Source: Coriolopsis trogii
Taxonomy: Eukaryota > Basidiomycota > Agaricomycetes > Polyporales > Polyporaceae
Length of the DNA stretch: 64,000 nucleotides
Assembly (NCBI GenBank): GCA_020543525.1
Contig: JAHYIO010000036.1
Span: 2,604,001-2,668,000, forward strand
Direction of reading: 5' to 3'
The position numbers and the translations under genes were made by a program. The notes under the pieces are model-generated. The model ran no database searches, was not told where the DNA came from, and worked only from the letters and a program-made list of their open reading frames with translations. This document shows, piece by piece, positions 34,811-45,630 of the stretch. Within the stretch, counting starts at the first letter, position 1, and each line of letters begins with the position of its first letter.

Positions 34811-36199
34811 ACGTTCGAACGTCGCCTCGGTTTCGGTCGCGCTGTACCTCCGCTGTCGCATCTTCTCTTCTCGCATCGTCGCGAAATCGTCCCCTGTCGG
34901 AGCCGATAGAAGTGTGGAAAGCTATAGCTGCCGGTTCTTCGCTTTGGTGGCATGCGTTGAATAGACTGTAAGTTCGCGGGATACTTTTTTCTGGACACAG
35001 CTCCCGAGTGATCGCTCGCATTGTGGACTCCAGTATGTCTGTCATTGTCTGCGAATATCGGTTAGTAAGACTCGGTAGACATGCATCGTCCCAATCCGGA
35101 AGATGCTTGTCTGTCCTGCGTCCATATCATCGCGCGACTGTAAAAGGTATGTCGGTCAATTGTCATGATTAGCCGGGTATTGCCTTCCATCACACGTCCA
35201 GACAGTGATGGAGAACGTCCTCAGAGCGAGCTGTCACTCATTCACTGGCAGACTCATGCTCCAGCCACTCGCGCGCCTTGTGACCAGCCTCCAATGACTA
35301 TTCGCAGACCGGCGTTCTCAGGGTACATCATGAAACAGTCGCCTTGACCGCACTCCCACCGCGCGCGATCTATCATGGCTAGTCGAGTGCTGGTCCAAGA
35401 CAGGTAGCACTCACGGTTACCGCGACTTGAACCTTAAGGTGGGAGCTCAACCCAGCTCACGCGCGATCACGCACAGACAGAAGGTGTATATTCTGAGCGG
35501 CGATCGTCTGTATTTGTATTCGGTACGATTCCCGAGGTGTGGTCAGGGACTCGAAGATGGGCTCAGGAGGCGTTCACTTTCTACCTAATGGGTGCTAGTG
35601 AACCGTACGTACTTGCAACCTGGGAGACTCCGGGCGATGTGCGGCTCGCCTCATCCGTGTACAGTGACCGATGGAACCGACTTATGTACTTCAAGGCAAT
35701 CCAGCTCAAGGGCGTGGCCTTGCACATCCGTGGCCAGCACATCCTATGCCTAGCATTTAGTATCTATCACACACAAGGCGTACGCGTATCCAAAACCTGC
35801 TGGTCTACTTCTGCCGCAAGTGTAGCTCTTCGTCTCCCTTCAGGCTCCGAGATACCGTCTGAATGAATCAAGATGCTCGTCATATGCTTCAGGGTCGGCT
35901 ATTGTTGATGCATGTCGCACGAAGTCCACATTCAGCGATACACTTGGAGTCTAAGCCTTGATGATACTTAAGCTTCTGGATGCCAAACCGGATGACAGCA
36001 CTAGCACTCGCTGTGAAACGAACGCTATATATCGGGTGCATAATCCTCGAGCGCACGGAACAGAGTCCTGTGTCCTGTCTGGGGCCCTGCGCGTGTGACG
36101 TTGGTCCTTGGTTCAGGGGCTCTGTTCATCTCTTCGTGACCAATGTGTGACAGAAAGCATCGAAGGGTACAATCTCAATCCAACAACACAAAGACATCT
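34811..36199. other. Convergent intergenic region
   Basis: This stretch lies between the 3' ends of THG1 and the alpha/beta hydrolase gene. A plus-strand frame at about 35537-35866 (containing FTFYLMGASEPYVLATWETP) looks weakly protein-like but has no motif or splice support. Nothing else was recognised. Confidence 0.45.
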
Positions 36200-37680
36200 T
36201 CAGACGCTAGCTGCCCTGGCACTCGCGGGCCCGGGCTGTACATGAGCCAGCAAGAACTCCTTCATGAGCTCGAGCGACTTCTCGTGAAACGGCGCCCCGG
36301 GGTACACCTCAAAGTGACCTGCCAGCACATATTCCCACAACACACCCCAAGTTCAGTCATCACTGCGCATCCGACGAGTCGAGCGTGGCGTGCAGTGCTT
36401 ACCGCAGGGGACAGGGTGGAGCTCGACCACGGGAGACCGTTCCTTGAGCTGCTTTGCGATGGCGTACGGACAGAGACTGTCCGTCTCTGGTGCGACCACC
36501 AGGACAGGACACGAAATGCTCGAGGCCGCAGAGACGGGGCTATAGGCCGGGAACTCGAAGATGGCCGAGGCGTTGACCTAGTCAAACCGCGGTGAGCACG
36601 GTGGTTTCCATCAGCTACGGCCTGCTACAGCAAGCCAGGAGACCCGGGGCGCAATGTCTGCCACTCGCCTCGTTCGGATATATCCTGTCGTGAGGATCCA
36701 TGCGACGTGAGTATATGTTCGAAGATCTCCAACTGGGGCCAGGAATAATACGCACCCTTCCGCTTTGACGATGCCCATCAGGCCGGTGTAAGAGTCGTGG
36801 GTCGTCATCAGCCCGACCTCGCCCGGGCGTGCGGCCCCTGGTATGTACTGCGGGCTCAGTCCGAGCGCCTGCCTGATCAGGTCCTGGACACCCCTCAGGA
36901 GGGTCTGGATGAAGCCCCAGGAGAGGGGAGGCTGCGGGGTGTTACCCAGGTAGGGGCACTGGGCGACGACCGCACTCAAGTTGAGCTGAGGCTAGAGAGT
37001 CGAGACTGTATCAGGCCCTCGGGAGTTTGCGCAGACTGATGTGGTACATACCTCGCCTGCCAAAGTCACCACATGTCCGCCTTGCAATGGAGCAGGTTGT
37101 GATGTCAGCGATAGAGTAGAGCCTGCAGAGGCTTGAGTCAAGTTCATGATGATTCACCGGCGAAGCTCGTCCCCCAAAGGACGACTCTGTGCGGGTCAAA
37201 CTCCGGCTGCTGCCTGACCCATTTGATGACGGTGCGGTAGTCGTCCAACTGCTCCGACACATATACTACGTGTCTCGGAGTTCCGCCTGGAGTGGAAAAC
37301 GAAGCGCGTGAGTCAGCTGCTGCCGCGAAGCTATAGTGCTGCTAGAGAATGAATACTGACCAGAGGCGCCCCAGCGCCGGTAGTCGAAGACGACGACGGC
37401 GTATCCGAGCGAGGCAAACGCTTCCGCATACTCTGCGAGCCCCATCAGTTTGTTGGACGAAAGGCCATGTGCCCTGAAAGAACATAACGTTTCGTATCAG
37501 GAGTCTGACGCTTAAAAATGTGGGGGCAGAAACCGACATGACTATGATAGGCAATCCCTGTGCTTGCTGGGTTCCTTCAATCTTGGGGAGGTACTTCCAG
37601 ACATCGAGGTCCCAGCCAGGCGTTTTGGAGGGGATCTTGATATCAACCCTAGAAAAATTCGCCTCCTTGTCCGTCGACAT
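36200..37680 (-). CDS. Alpha/beta hydrolase (peptidase S15/CocE-like)
   Basis: Eight exons: 37538-37680, 37361-37473, 37158-37286, 37052-37080, 36756-36991, 36669-36684, 36403-36577, 36200-36318 (319 residues). MAHGLSSNKLMGLAEYAEAF carries the oxyanion-side HG motif, FDYRRWGAS follows, and LWGTSFAGG is the nucleophile elbow (Ser about 126). The acid is in VVAPETDSLCP and the histidine in CGHFEVYPG. The pattern is that of an Agaricomycete alpha/beta hydrolase group with a cap around GVQDLIRQALGLSPQY; the substrate is unknown. The 16-nt sixth exon gives the expected IYPNE before VNASAIFE. The intron after it starts with GC (GCGAGT), a non-standard donor. Without this exon the frame can be kept only with a weak GTATTA donor and a shortened protein. 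Confidence 0.85.
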
Positions 37681-38586
37681 TTCCTGTATCAGGGCTTCAA
37701 TTTGAGTTTCAAAACAGAGTCGCTTTGAACGAGTCTGGCTAGGCTAGTGCTCAAATATAAGAAGAAGTTGACAAGTTTGGCGTGAGCATTGGACCGACGA
37801 ATAACTTACTACTATCCTCGACACTCACCAGGGTGACGACGCAGAGCGCAAGTAGTGGTGCCACGTCAAGCTATGGAGGCGCGCTTGGGGTGGAGGGAGA
37901 GGCTCTTTAAGTTAACGTTGTTGACTGCAATGAACCTGCAAAGAACTCCGACATGAGATCACTGCGCTAGCAAGGCGCCCGGGAGCTGTCTTGTCTTCAA
38001 CCAATTTGTGCTAGTACTACCAGCTGACTTTGATCGATGTTCATGCGACCGCCGTTCGTGGCATGGCACACCTTTGTCTTCCCTTCAAGAACGTCGGACC
38101 ATATATCACACAAGTAGAAACGAACAACATAGCTGTAGCACCCAGCAGGATGACGGACGCCGGCTCCACGTGACCAAATCCGCCAACCATAACGTTGGAA
38201 GCAAAGGAGGAACCCTATGACGTCCTGAGTCATCTGTCATACACAAACTTCGCAAACGTACAGCACAACACGACACCCGGTAGACCAAGTATGGAAACCC
38301 CGAACATTGTCCCAATAGTACACTCGCCGAGAAGCAAAGGGCGTCATTTTCCTATCCAATGACGCACGCCGTCGCCCATAAAGCGGGAACCCTACCGAGA
38401 AGATGACCGCGTCTACCGAGTCGGCAGAGAGAGGGTGTGCAGTCCAATAGCATTGCTTTCGTCCGGATCCAGGCGCTGTGGCTTGCCGCTTCCCGAAGGG
38501 GCCGAGGAAATCACAGCGCCGTCCCTATGCAGACTCCCGAAGACGCTCCTGTGTGACCGGGTCTACAAAGGCGATCAGTCCGAGCT
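37681..38586. other. Intergenic region between two minus-strand genes
   Basis: This is the promoter of the alpha/beta hydrolase gene and the 3' side of the DUF6534 gene. No additional gene or repeat was recognised. Confidence 0.5.
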
Positions 38587-40511
38587 CTAGCACCAGGAGA
38601 GAAGATGGACCAACAACCGTACCGCGTGTCTCTTTGGCGTCGCAGGAGGGCCATGGCCAGTGCGCTCGTGGTCGGAACTGGACACGATGTGCGGGATGCT
38701 GGTGATGCCGGGGGCTTCGGCCATGTGATTCCGTAGGCCTTCGCGGGCGTTCAGACTGGCGATCATGGAGATCGTGTACACTGTCGAGTACCGAGATGAG
38801 GCTCTCATGCGGGAGAATGCGGCACGCGAGAGAAAAACTTACAACGTGCGCTGATGAAGTAGAACAAGACGTAGAGATTTGTAGAGCCCATCGTCACGTT
38901 CTGTAGGGCATGAGCGGTTGCACTGGTCAGGTCAAGGACAGCAGACATACGGTGATCAGAGACAGAAGAGCACATATACTATTCAACGCGCAGTGTCAGC
39001 TGGCACTAACACCGGGACTTGCGCGGTATAGAGCTCACCTCGTGAGGAACCCAGTGTTGATCGTGTAGAAGATCTGTGGATGGATGAGTGCGTGCGGTCA
39101 TGACGGAGAATTGCGTACTCACAAGCCTGTGGATGAGCCGTTTCGACCTCGAACCGGTCTGTCTTGATGAGGCGAGCAGTATCACAAGAGTAGCTGCGAT
39201 GAGGATATCTGCTGAAGCCGTGACAGAGCTCAGAGCAAGGGAGTAGCTGGTGAGAGTTGACAGATCCGACACGGAGACTGTGATGACACTAACGATGTCG
39301 GAATTAGTTAGCAATCCAGGACATGCAGTGGAAGGCAGCCTACGTCTCCACCGTCAACACTGTTCAATATAGATCAGTGAGCAAACAAACTGAGCTCGTC
39401 TGGATCAACGTACAAATTCCCAATGCTGTTGGACGACACAATACAAGGTTAAGTGCACTGCGTCGACTGAGCTTCGCTGTACATACCCCAGTCTGCTGCG
39501 ACGATGATCGCCTTGAAGTATTGTCAGTACTCTACGGACGCAAAGTGAAGGATCACATACCAGAGCACCAGTCACGATGATGTACTTGCTGACTGCGTAC
39601 ATAGTTCACAGCGAGGACACGAAACAGACTGGATTGTACGTACGTGACCACACGCGCATGACATAGAACCTACGAGCATTGTGTAAGCTATGAGCTAGTG
39701 AACGAGCATCCAAACATACACTTGAACGACAGCGATGAGACACGTCTATCAATTGCGGTCAGACGAGGAGCGAAGTCAACCGGAAAGAGCTTACATTGGT
39801 AACAGTCTGGCCCTATAGAATATGATACATACGAGTGAGCCATGTACGCCTGCTACGTGAAACGCGTACTCACGTATGAGGTCCTGAGGGGATAGAGTCA
39901 GTTGCACATGCTGGGCGATGATTTTGAACGACGCACCAAGGCAGAGTGAATTGACCAGCAAAGTCGTTGTGTAGAAAAACGAGGTAGTAATACACTGCGA
40001 GAGGGGGGGGGGGGACATTGAGCGAAGTGGCCGGTAGTGGTGGTCAGAGCTACTCACTGGTGTAAGAGTAAAAGCCCAAGTGTAGGATGTCTAGACTCCA
40101 AACCGCCAGCACCTGCGCGACGACTCACGTCAGGGAATGATACTGATACGAGGGATATGACACGTACAACGGTTCTTAGGAGGAGCCTGTCATTGCGCCA
40201 ATAATGCCGAATATAGAAGGCGAACTGAGCGGTCGAGACTGCGATGAACACAGTCCTCGGTGAACGCACTGCGTAAGAGCAGCTTCATCACACTCACCAC
40301 CGGCTAAGCTAGATGCGAGTATGTCAGCATAGTTGCATGGTTGAAGCGCGCAAAATATCAAGACACTGACGCTCCGGTGAAACCGACGCCGCACAGTACT
40401 ATTCCGAGGCTGCCGACGTAGAGTGAGTATAAATCACTTCAGGCGAGAGAAGGCAACTGACTTCCAACTCAGGTACGTCTCGATGGCCGCCAGTCCGCTA
40501 CCGTCACTCAT
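38587..40511 (-). CDS. DUF6534-type fungal membrane protein, with an apparent 1-base frameshift
   Basis: Nineteen exons: 40462-40511, 40371-40409, 40298-40308, 40168-40238, 40058-40112, 39937-39995, 39874-39883, 39795-39812, 39720-39745, 39644-39669, 39561-39592, 39487-39511, 39414-39425, 39344-39359, 39123-39288, 39039-39073, 38951-38978, 38843-38900, 38587-38780. It encodes about seven hydrophobic helices (LGIVLCGVGFTGA, TVVLAVWSLDILHLGFYSYT, TCLIAVVQVFYVMRVWS, IIVTGAL, then SLALSSVTASADILIAATLVI and IFYTINTGFLTSICALLSLI), ending in a cytosolic tail after LNAREGLRNH, the hallmark of DUF6534. The function is unknown. Exon 6 is 59 nt, whereas the same exon of the paralogue at 53594-55736 is 58 nt. 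The extra base, probably in the A-run 39960-39963, shifts the frame before LPW. It may be a pseudogene, a sequencing error, or rescued by joining 39937 to 39812 in frame. Confidence 0.72.
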
Positions 40512-42320
40512 TTTGGCGTGATCTTCCTGCACGGTCCGGGGGCATGAAGCAAAGAAGGAACGTGAGTGAAGGAGAGATGTTATGTACCGCGCGAGAGCGG
40601 TAGTCGACTGAAAGAAGTGAGAACGGCGCCACCGTCGTCGGAGGCGGGGATGGAGGCTAAAGTCGAGTCGGGGGCGAGCTGCACATTGGGTAAGTGAGTC
40701 CAATTGACGTCTGGCTGTGAATCTCATATCTCATCGGGTTCAATCATCGGTATTCGCGATGGTGGCGCATTTGCTCTTTCCTTATGGAAATGACCTTCTC
40801 CTATCAATTGGTTCGGTAGGTGATCTATAGGCCGTGGCGCGACTGATGGTACTCTTTATCAACCCAAAAAGCGAGTCGACTAACTGTTGACGAGCGAATT
40901 TGATGCGAGACCTCGTCCACCGCCGGTTACCTTGCTCGTGAAGTTCGTCCCTAAGGAAACAGGAGTGTAACTCCGATAAGATGCCTGGCTGCACAACAGA
41001 ACAGCGGGCCGGTGGCCACGAGGTAAATGCTTATGTACAAACCTTCCAGCAACGATTCGTCGAGATTTATCACAGAGATGCTATGTAGTGAGCATGGCCG
41101 CGACCATAAATACTTACCCCAATGCACAGTCTGTGTCGGATACTTGCTTGATTGCTCTTGACGGATCGTCGCCACGTCTACGCCATAAAACATGTGATGT
41201 GTGGGACGAGAACAGACTAAGGGACGGGGAAAGATGGGGGAGCTGGGCAAGCCTGAGGTCGTCACAGGGTCGTCAGCCGCCGGGTGCGGTCTATGTCAGC
41301 CACGATCACAATCAGGCGCTATCCTTTGTTTGGCTCTATCAGGCCCCGAAGGTCTCTCAGAACCTCCCTGCTGCCTGAATTCATTCACGACCTCGACGTA
41401 CTTACTCGCCACAAAACATACGACCTAAGACTTGTTGTACGTCATAAATAGTGCTGTACAACTCCCTCACGAGCTACCAGCGAATATGGCCGCTGTTTGG
41501 GACCATCGGTGATTTACTAGGACCGCCTAGAGCGAATTTGTATTGTGACAGCCTGTCAACAATTCCGCGCAGCAGAGTCAGAGGAACCTTGCTCTTCAAA
41601 CCCCCGGCGCCCTATGGAATATGTCAATAATCTCGGGAGACGACCGGCGACTGTCAGCGGCCAGCTTGGCAGCCCTGCCGCACCATCGTGTCAGCGGAGT
41701 AATCCCGACCTGCCATTGACGCATGAGATACACGGACGCTCCCATCAACTTGAAGATCCCAGCAACAAATTTCATGGTACGAAACCGACAAGTCATGCGT
41801 TGAATGCGAGACCACGGGTCATATACTCAGATGTCCAAGGTATTCACAACGTCGACTTTGGCCCCATGCAGTGCAATCGGTGGTGACTACAAACTCTTGG
41901 TTGGACGACAACATCGATCACACCTCGGGCTCCTTCTCCATACAGTACTAGCATATGTACACATCCCGGCCATTCATCTCCGTCTCCACAGGAGTAGAAG
42001 GCTTCCACTGTGTGCTCCAGCATTTCCCCCAGGCAGAGGCGTCGTCAAATCCAGACAACAGCTCACTCCACGCCACGGATCGAGCAAATGTACAGCGTTG
42101 AAGCTGATTGTGTGATACAACGATCTTCATACAGAACGTCTTTCTCTCTTCTGACCACTAGTAATATATACCACATGCCCTCTTTCCTGACCAACACCCC
42201 GCAACCGTCAAAGATGCCACCTCCTAACCGTCGTCGCTGTCAGTCCTCCACCGAGATCCACCAGACGGTTGAAGCACGTACCTAGACCGTCAGCCACAAG
42301 TCGCAGACCGCACCCGCCTC
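40512..42320. other. Intergenic region, about 1.8 kb
   Basis: This is the promoter of the DUF6534 gene and the 3' side of the methionyl-tRNA synthetase gene. Frames of 60-113 codons occur on both strands without motifs or consistent splicing. Confidence 0.5.
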
Positions 42321-45130
42321 TTATGCATCCACCTGCTTCTTGCTCAACTCCGCGAGCTCGGTCTTCAACCGCTTTAGCTCATCGACCGCCTGCGCGATCT
42401 CCTTGTCCGTCTCCGCCGACTTCGGTTTCGCCTTGAGCTCCCTCACGACCTGACCCTGCTCAGCCACCTTCTGCTCCCAAGCGAGCACCTCCGCAGACTT
42501 GGGCCCCGCCGCGCTCTCCGCCGCCGCCGCCGCAGCCTTATCCGCGGCCTTCTTGGCGGCCGCCGCCTTGCGTTTGGACATCCCCGGCACGACATGTGTC
42601 GCATCCGCAGCAGCCGCAAGGTCCCCCGCCTCCGCCTCCTGCTTCTTCGCGCCCGCGAACTTCTCCCGCCACACATCCGCCATCTTCTCGTCGATCCGCT
42701 TGAAGAGGTGCTCGGGCGTGCCGATCGCGTGCCCTGCGAGGAGGTCGTTCGCGAACACCTCGGGCACCGCGCGGGCAGGCGCGTTGAGCTGCACGAGCAT
42801 GGCCGCCTCCGTCGATGGCATGAAGGGGTGCACGAGCGCGGAGAGGACGTAGATGAGGTTGAGCGCACGCGAGACGACTTGCGCGCATCGCTTTGGGTTC
42901 TCGGTCATCAGCTGCTTGTTAAGACCAGAGGACTGCAGGTAGAGGTTGCCGCGCGCGGAGATCTGCATGACGGTGTGCAGGCCCGCGCGGAGCTTGCAGG
43001 CGTCCATGACGTCGAGGTACTCCTTGAGGAGGTTGTTGATCTCTGTGATGAACTCGGCGTCTTGTTCATCGTTGGGAGAGTAGGGGCCGGGAGCGTCGCC
43101 GCTGTCGGGAATGACGCTGCCGTACTGGGAAGAGACGAACTTGAGCGCACGGTTGGTGAAGTTGCCGAAGCTAGCGCGAGTTGGTTAATATAGAGGAGCC
43201 CCTCAGGATAGACGATATACGTACTTATTCAATAAGATGTTGTTGTTGGCCGCAATCTAAGACGATGTGTCAATGGCATAGACAGCAGCATTGGAATATC
43301 ATAACTCACGCAATCCGCCCAGGAGAACATGGCATCCGCCGTCTCAGGCCGAGTCGAGATGAGGTAGTACCGCCATACCGACGGGGGGATACCAGTTTCC
43401 TTCGCGGCAGGGCCGAACACGCCGCGATTATGGCTTTTCGAGAACTTCCCGCCCTCGTAGTTGAGATATTCTGTGTACAACGTTCACCGTTCAGAGTTGA
43501 TTGATAGAGCATAAGGTTTTATCCTCACCCGTCGTCGAAAGATGGTGAAGCATAGTCCATGGCCTGCCATCCCCGATCTGAATCGAAGGGAAGTAGATCG
43601 TGTGGAAGTAGACGTTGTCCTTGCCCATGAATTGAAACAGGCGGACGTTCTCATGATCGAACCACCACCTCTTCCAGTCTGAGGTGTAGTTCGCGGTGAT
43701 ACTTGGGTAACCGATACACGCCTCGAACTACGTGACGGCTGTCAGCGCCCATTTGCCGAGCATATTCACGAGTTCACTTGCCCAAACATCTGATGACACA
43801 GAATGAGGGAAGGGCGGAAACAAGTGGAGACGCGCACGTACAGAGAACCTTTCCCTCCATCCCCTCATGCTCCTTACTATCCACATGAGGCACGGGAACG
43901 CCCCAAGTCAGGTCTCGCGTAACGGGGCTTGGTCTTAGGCCGCCCTTGAGACGTTCGTCGATGAGCTTTCCCTCCGCGTTGATTACAGCGTTCGGCGACC
44001 ATTTGCCCTCTTTGTATGACTTCTTGATCCACTCTTCCGTACGAGCCTGAAGCTCATTTAGTCGAACATACATGTGCGCGGTGGTGCGCGTCGTGACTTT
44101 GTGCGTCTTGTCGACGAGACATCGGGGGTTGATGAGCTCGATAGCATCCAGCGTTCGTCCGCATACATCACACTGGTCGCCACGTGCATCCTGTTCGACG
44201 CAGGAGTGAGTGATACGACGGGCGAACGTGAGGTAGGTTCTCGTACATCCGCGCCACAGTGAGGACATGTGCCTTCCACGAAGCGATCCGCTAGGAATCT
44301 GGGGTTATGTAAGTCAAGCTGCCGATGCAATCATTGTATCACGCACTTGTTGCATCCCACGCAGAAGGTTTGTTCTTTGTCTAGCCTCTCAAGGTAATTG
44401 TTCTTGGCAAGATTCAGGTATACCTCTTGCGAGATTCTGCGCGATCATCAGTACACCTGACATGAGTACGAGAATTCCCGTGCGCACTCGGTATGCAGGG
44501 GCGTCGAAGTACGGCCAAAGTGGTCGAAGCTATACTGACGATCAGCCTCATAATATCGAGAGAGCGAGTTAGATACTACCTTAGCTCGAACCATTTGTAG
44601 GTCTCGACGTGGAGAGCATTGTATTTGTCGCAGAGCTCTCTTGGTGTAAGACCCTCCTTGAGGGCTTGCGTCTCCGTAGCGGTTCCATATTCGTCCGTAC
44701 CACAGATATAGAGAGTTCTCCGGTTGCGGGTACCTGGGCGCGTGTGAGAGTCGGCTAATACTTCCGAGGAGGCACGACTCACGATTATAGCTGCACAGCG
44801 ATATGAGCATACATGCAAGGCAGAAGAGAAGCGGAGACGTACCGCGCAAAAACATCGGCGCTCAGCGTACTGCCAATAATGTTCCCTGGATGGCACACGA
44901 CGCTCAGACGAGCTCTGCACAGTCGATCGAGTGAGACTCACCGAGATGGGGAACATTGTTGCAGTAGGGCAGAGCAGAGGTGATCAAGACGTTCTTCTCT
45001 CCTGCAGCAGGAAGACTGTAGCGAGTGAGGAAGGTTCGTTTGATCAAAAGTAGTAGCATGCGTACATAGTTTCGCCAGGTTTGGGTATCACCCGGAGCAA
45101 CCCCTCCGCCTCCCGGATTTTCTGGGCCAT
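42321..45130 (-). CDS. MES1: Methionyl-tRNA synthetase, cytosolic, with C-terminal WHEP domain
   Basis: Fourteen exons: 45066-45130, 44942-45015, 44843-44885, 44783-44790, 44580-44733, 44488-44529, 44347-44436, 44247-44298, 43842-44190, 43782-43789, 43529-43727, 43310-43470, 43225-43256, 42321-43170 (708 residues). The class I motifs are PHLGN (HIGH, about 43-47) and KFSKS (KMSKS, about 370-374). CVGCNK and CPHCGA/CDVCGR are the zinc-knuckle pairs, and [18 protein letters not shown] is the Met-binding region. An alpha-helical anticodon domain follows. The C-terminus has an Ala/Lys linker and [15 protein letters not shown] with [11 protein letters not shown], a WHEP tRNA-binding helix pair. 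The N-terminus lacks the GST-like Arc1-binding domain of yeast Mes1. Exons 4 and 10 are 8 nt each, and intron 43728-43781 uses a GC donor (GCAAGT). Confidence 0.96.
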
Positions 45131-45630
45131 TGCGATAGTCTGCCGAAGCGAGGTCTTAATGTCTAGATATTGCGCGGAAGACAGAAGTAAGACAAGAAGA
45201 GATGAAGCGGATGAGGAGATTTGGAGCAAGCACCAGGAAGTCTAAAGCAGAGAGCGATCGCGAATAGATCTCAATATCTACGCGAGACTGACTCGATACA
45301 AACACGACCAAATAACGCGTCGTGGGCGCTGCAGGCGTCACGCGCGCGGACCTTGCACGTTACCGTCCTCTTCGTGCGGTCCGCATGAGTCGGCAACTCA
45401 ATTGCAGTCATCTAACAACGCTCTACGTTCTGCGACCGGATGCTACTCCTACAAACGTTCATTGCTCAAGCGCTCATCTTGGCAGCCCGGTCACGTGCTC
45501 ATAACGAACAAAGATAACGGCAACTCCTTATCTTATCACTTGCACTAGCTCATCTACACTTACCGAGACCATGCACAACTTCCTCTACGCATATCATCTG
45601 CATTCTCGCACTCATAGTTGAAAAAAAGTC
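45131..45630. other. Bidirectional promoter region (MES1 / AIG2-like gene)
   Basis: These 500 bp separate two divergent start codons. A CACGTG box is listed separately. A 7-bp inverted repeat GCGGACC/GGTCCGC lies at 45346-45352 and 45378-45384. TTATCTTATCA at about 45531-45541 contains GATA-type sites. No additional gene was seen. Confidence 0.5.
45492..45497. promoter_or_regulatory. CACGTG element (TCACGTG, Cbf1/bHLH type)
   Basis: The palindrome CACGTG within GGTCACGTGCTC lies in the divergent promoter between methionyl-tRNA synthetase and the AIG2-like gene. In yeast the same TCACGTG is the Cbf1-Met4 site of sulphur amino-acid genes. Binding here is an inference from the motif and its neighbours only. 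Confidence 0.35.

Noticed and set aside
40004..40014. Run of eleven G
   Set aside because: It lies in a DUF6534 intron as the C-rich tract before an acceptor; it is treated as a normal polypyrimidine tract, although such a run is prone to sequencing errors.
42538..42888. Additional minus-strand frames in the methionyl-tRNA synthetase 3' exon
   Set aside because: They are shadow frames of a GC-rich coding exon.
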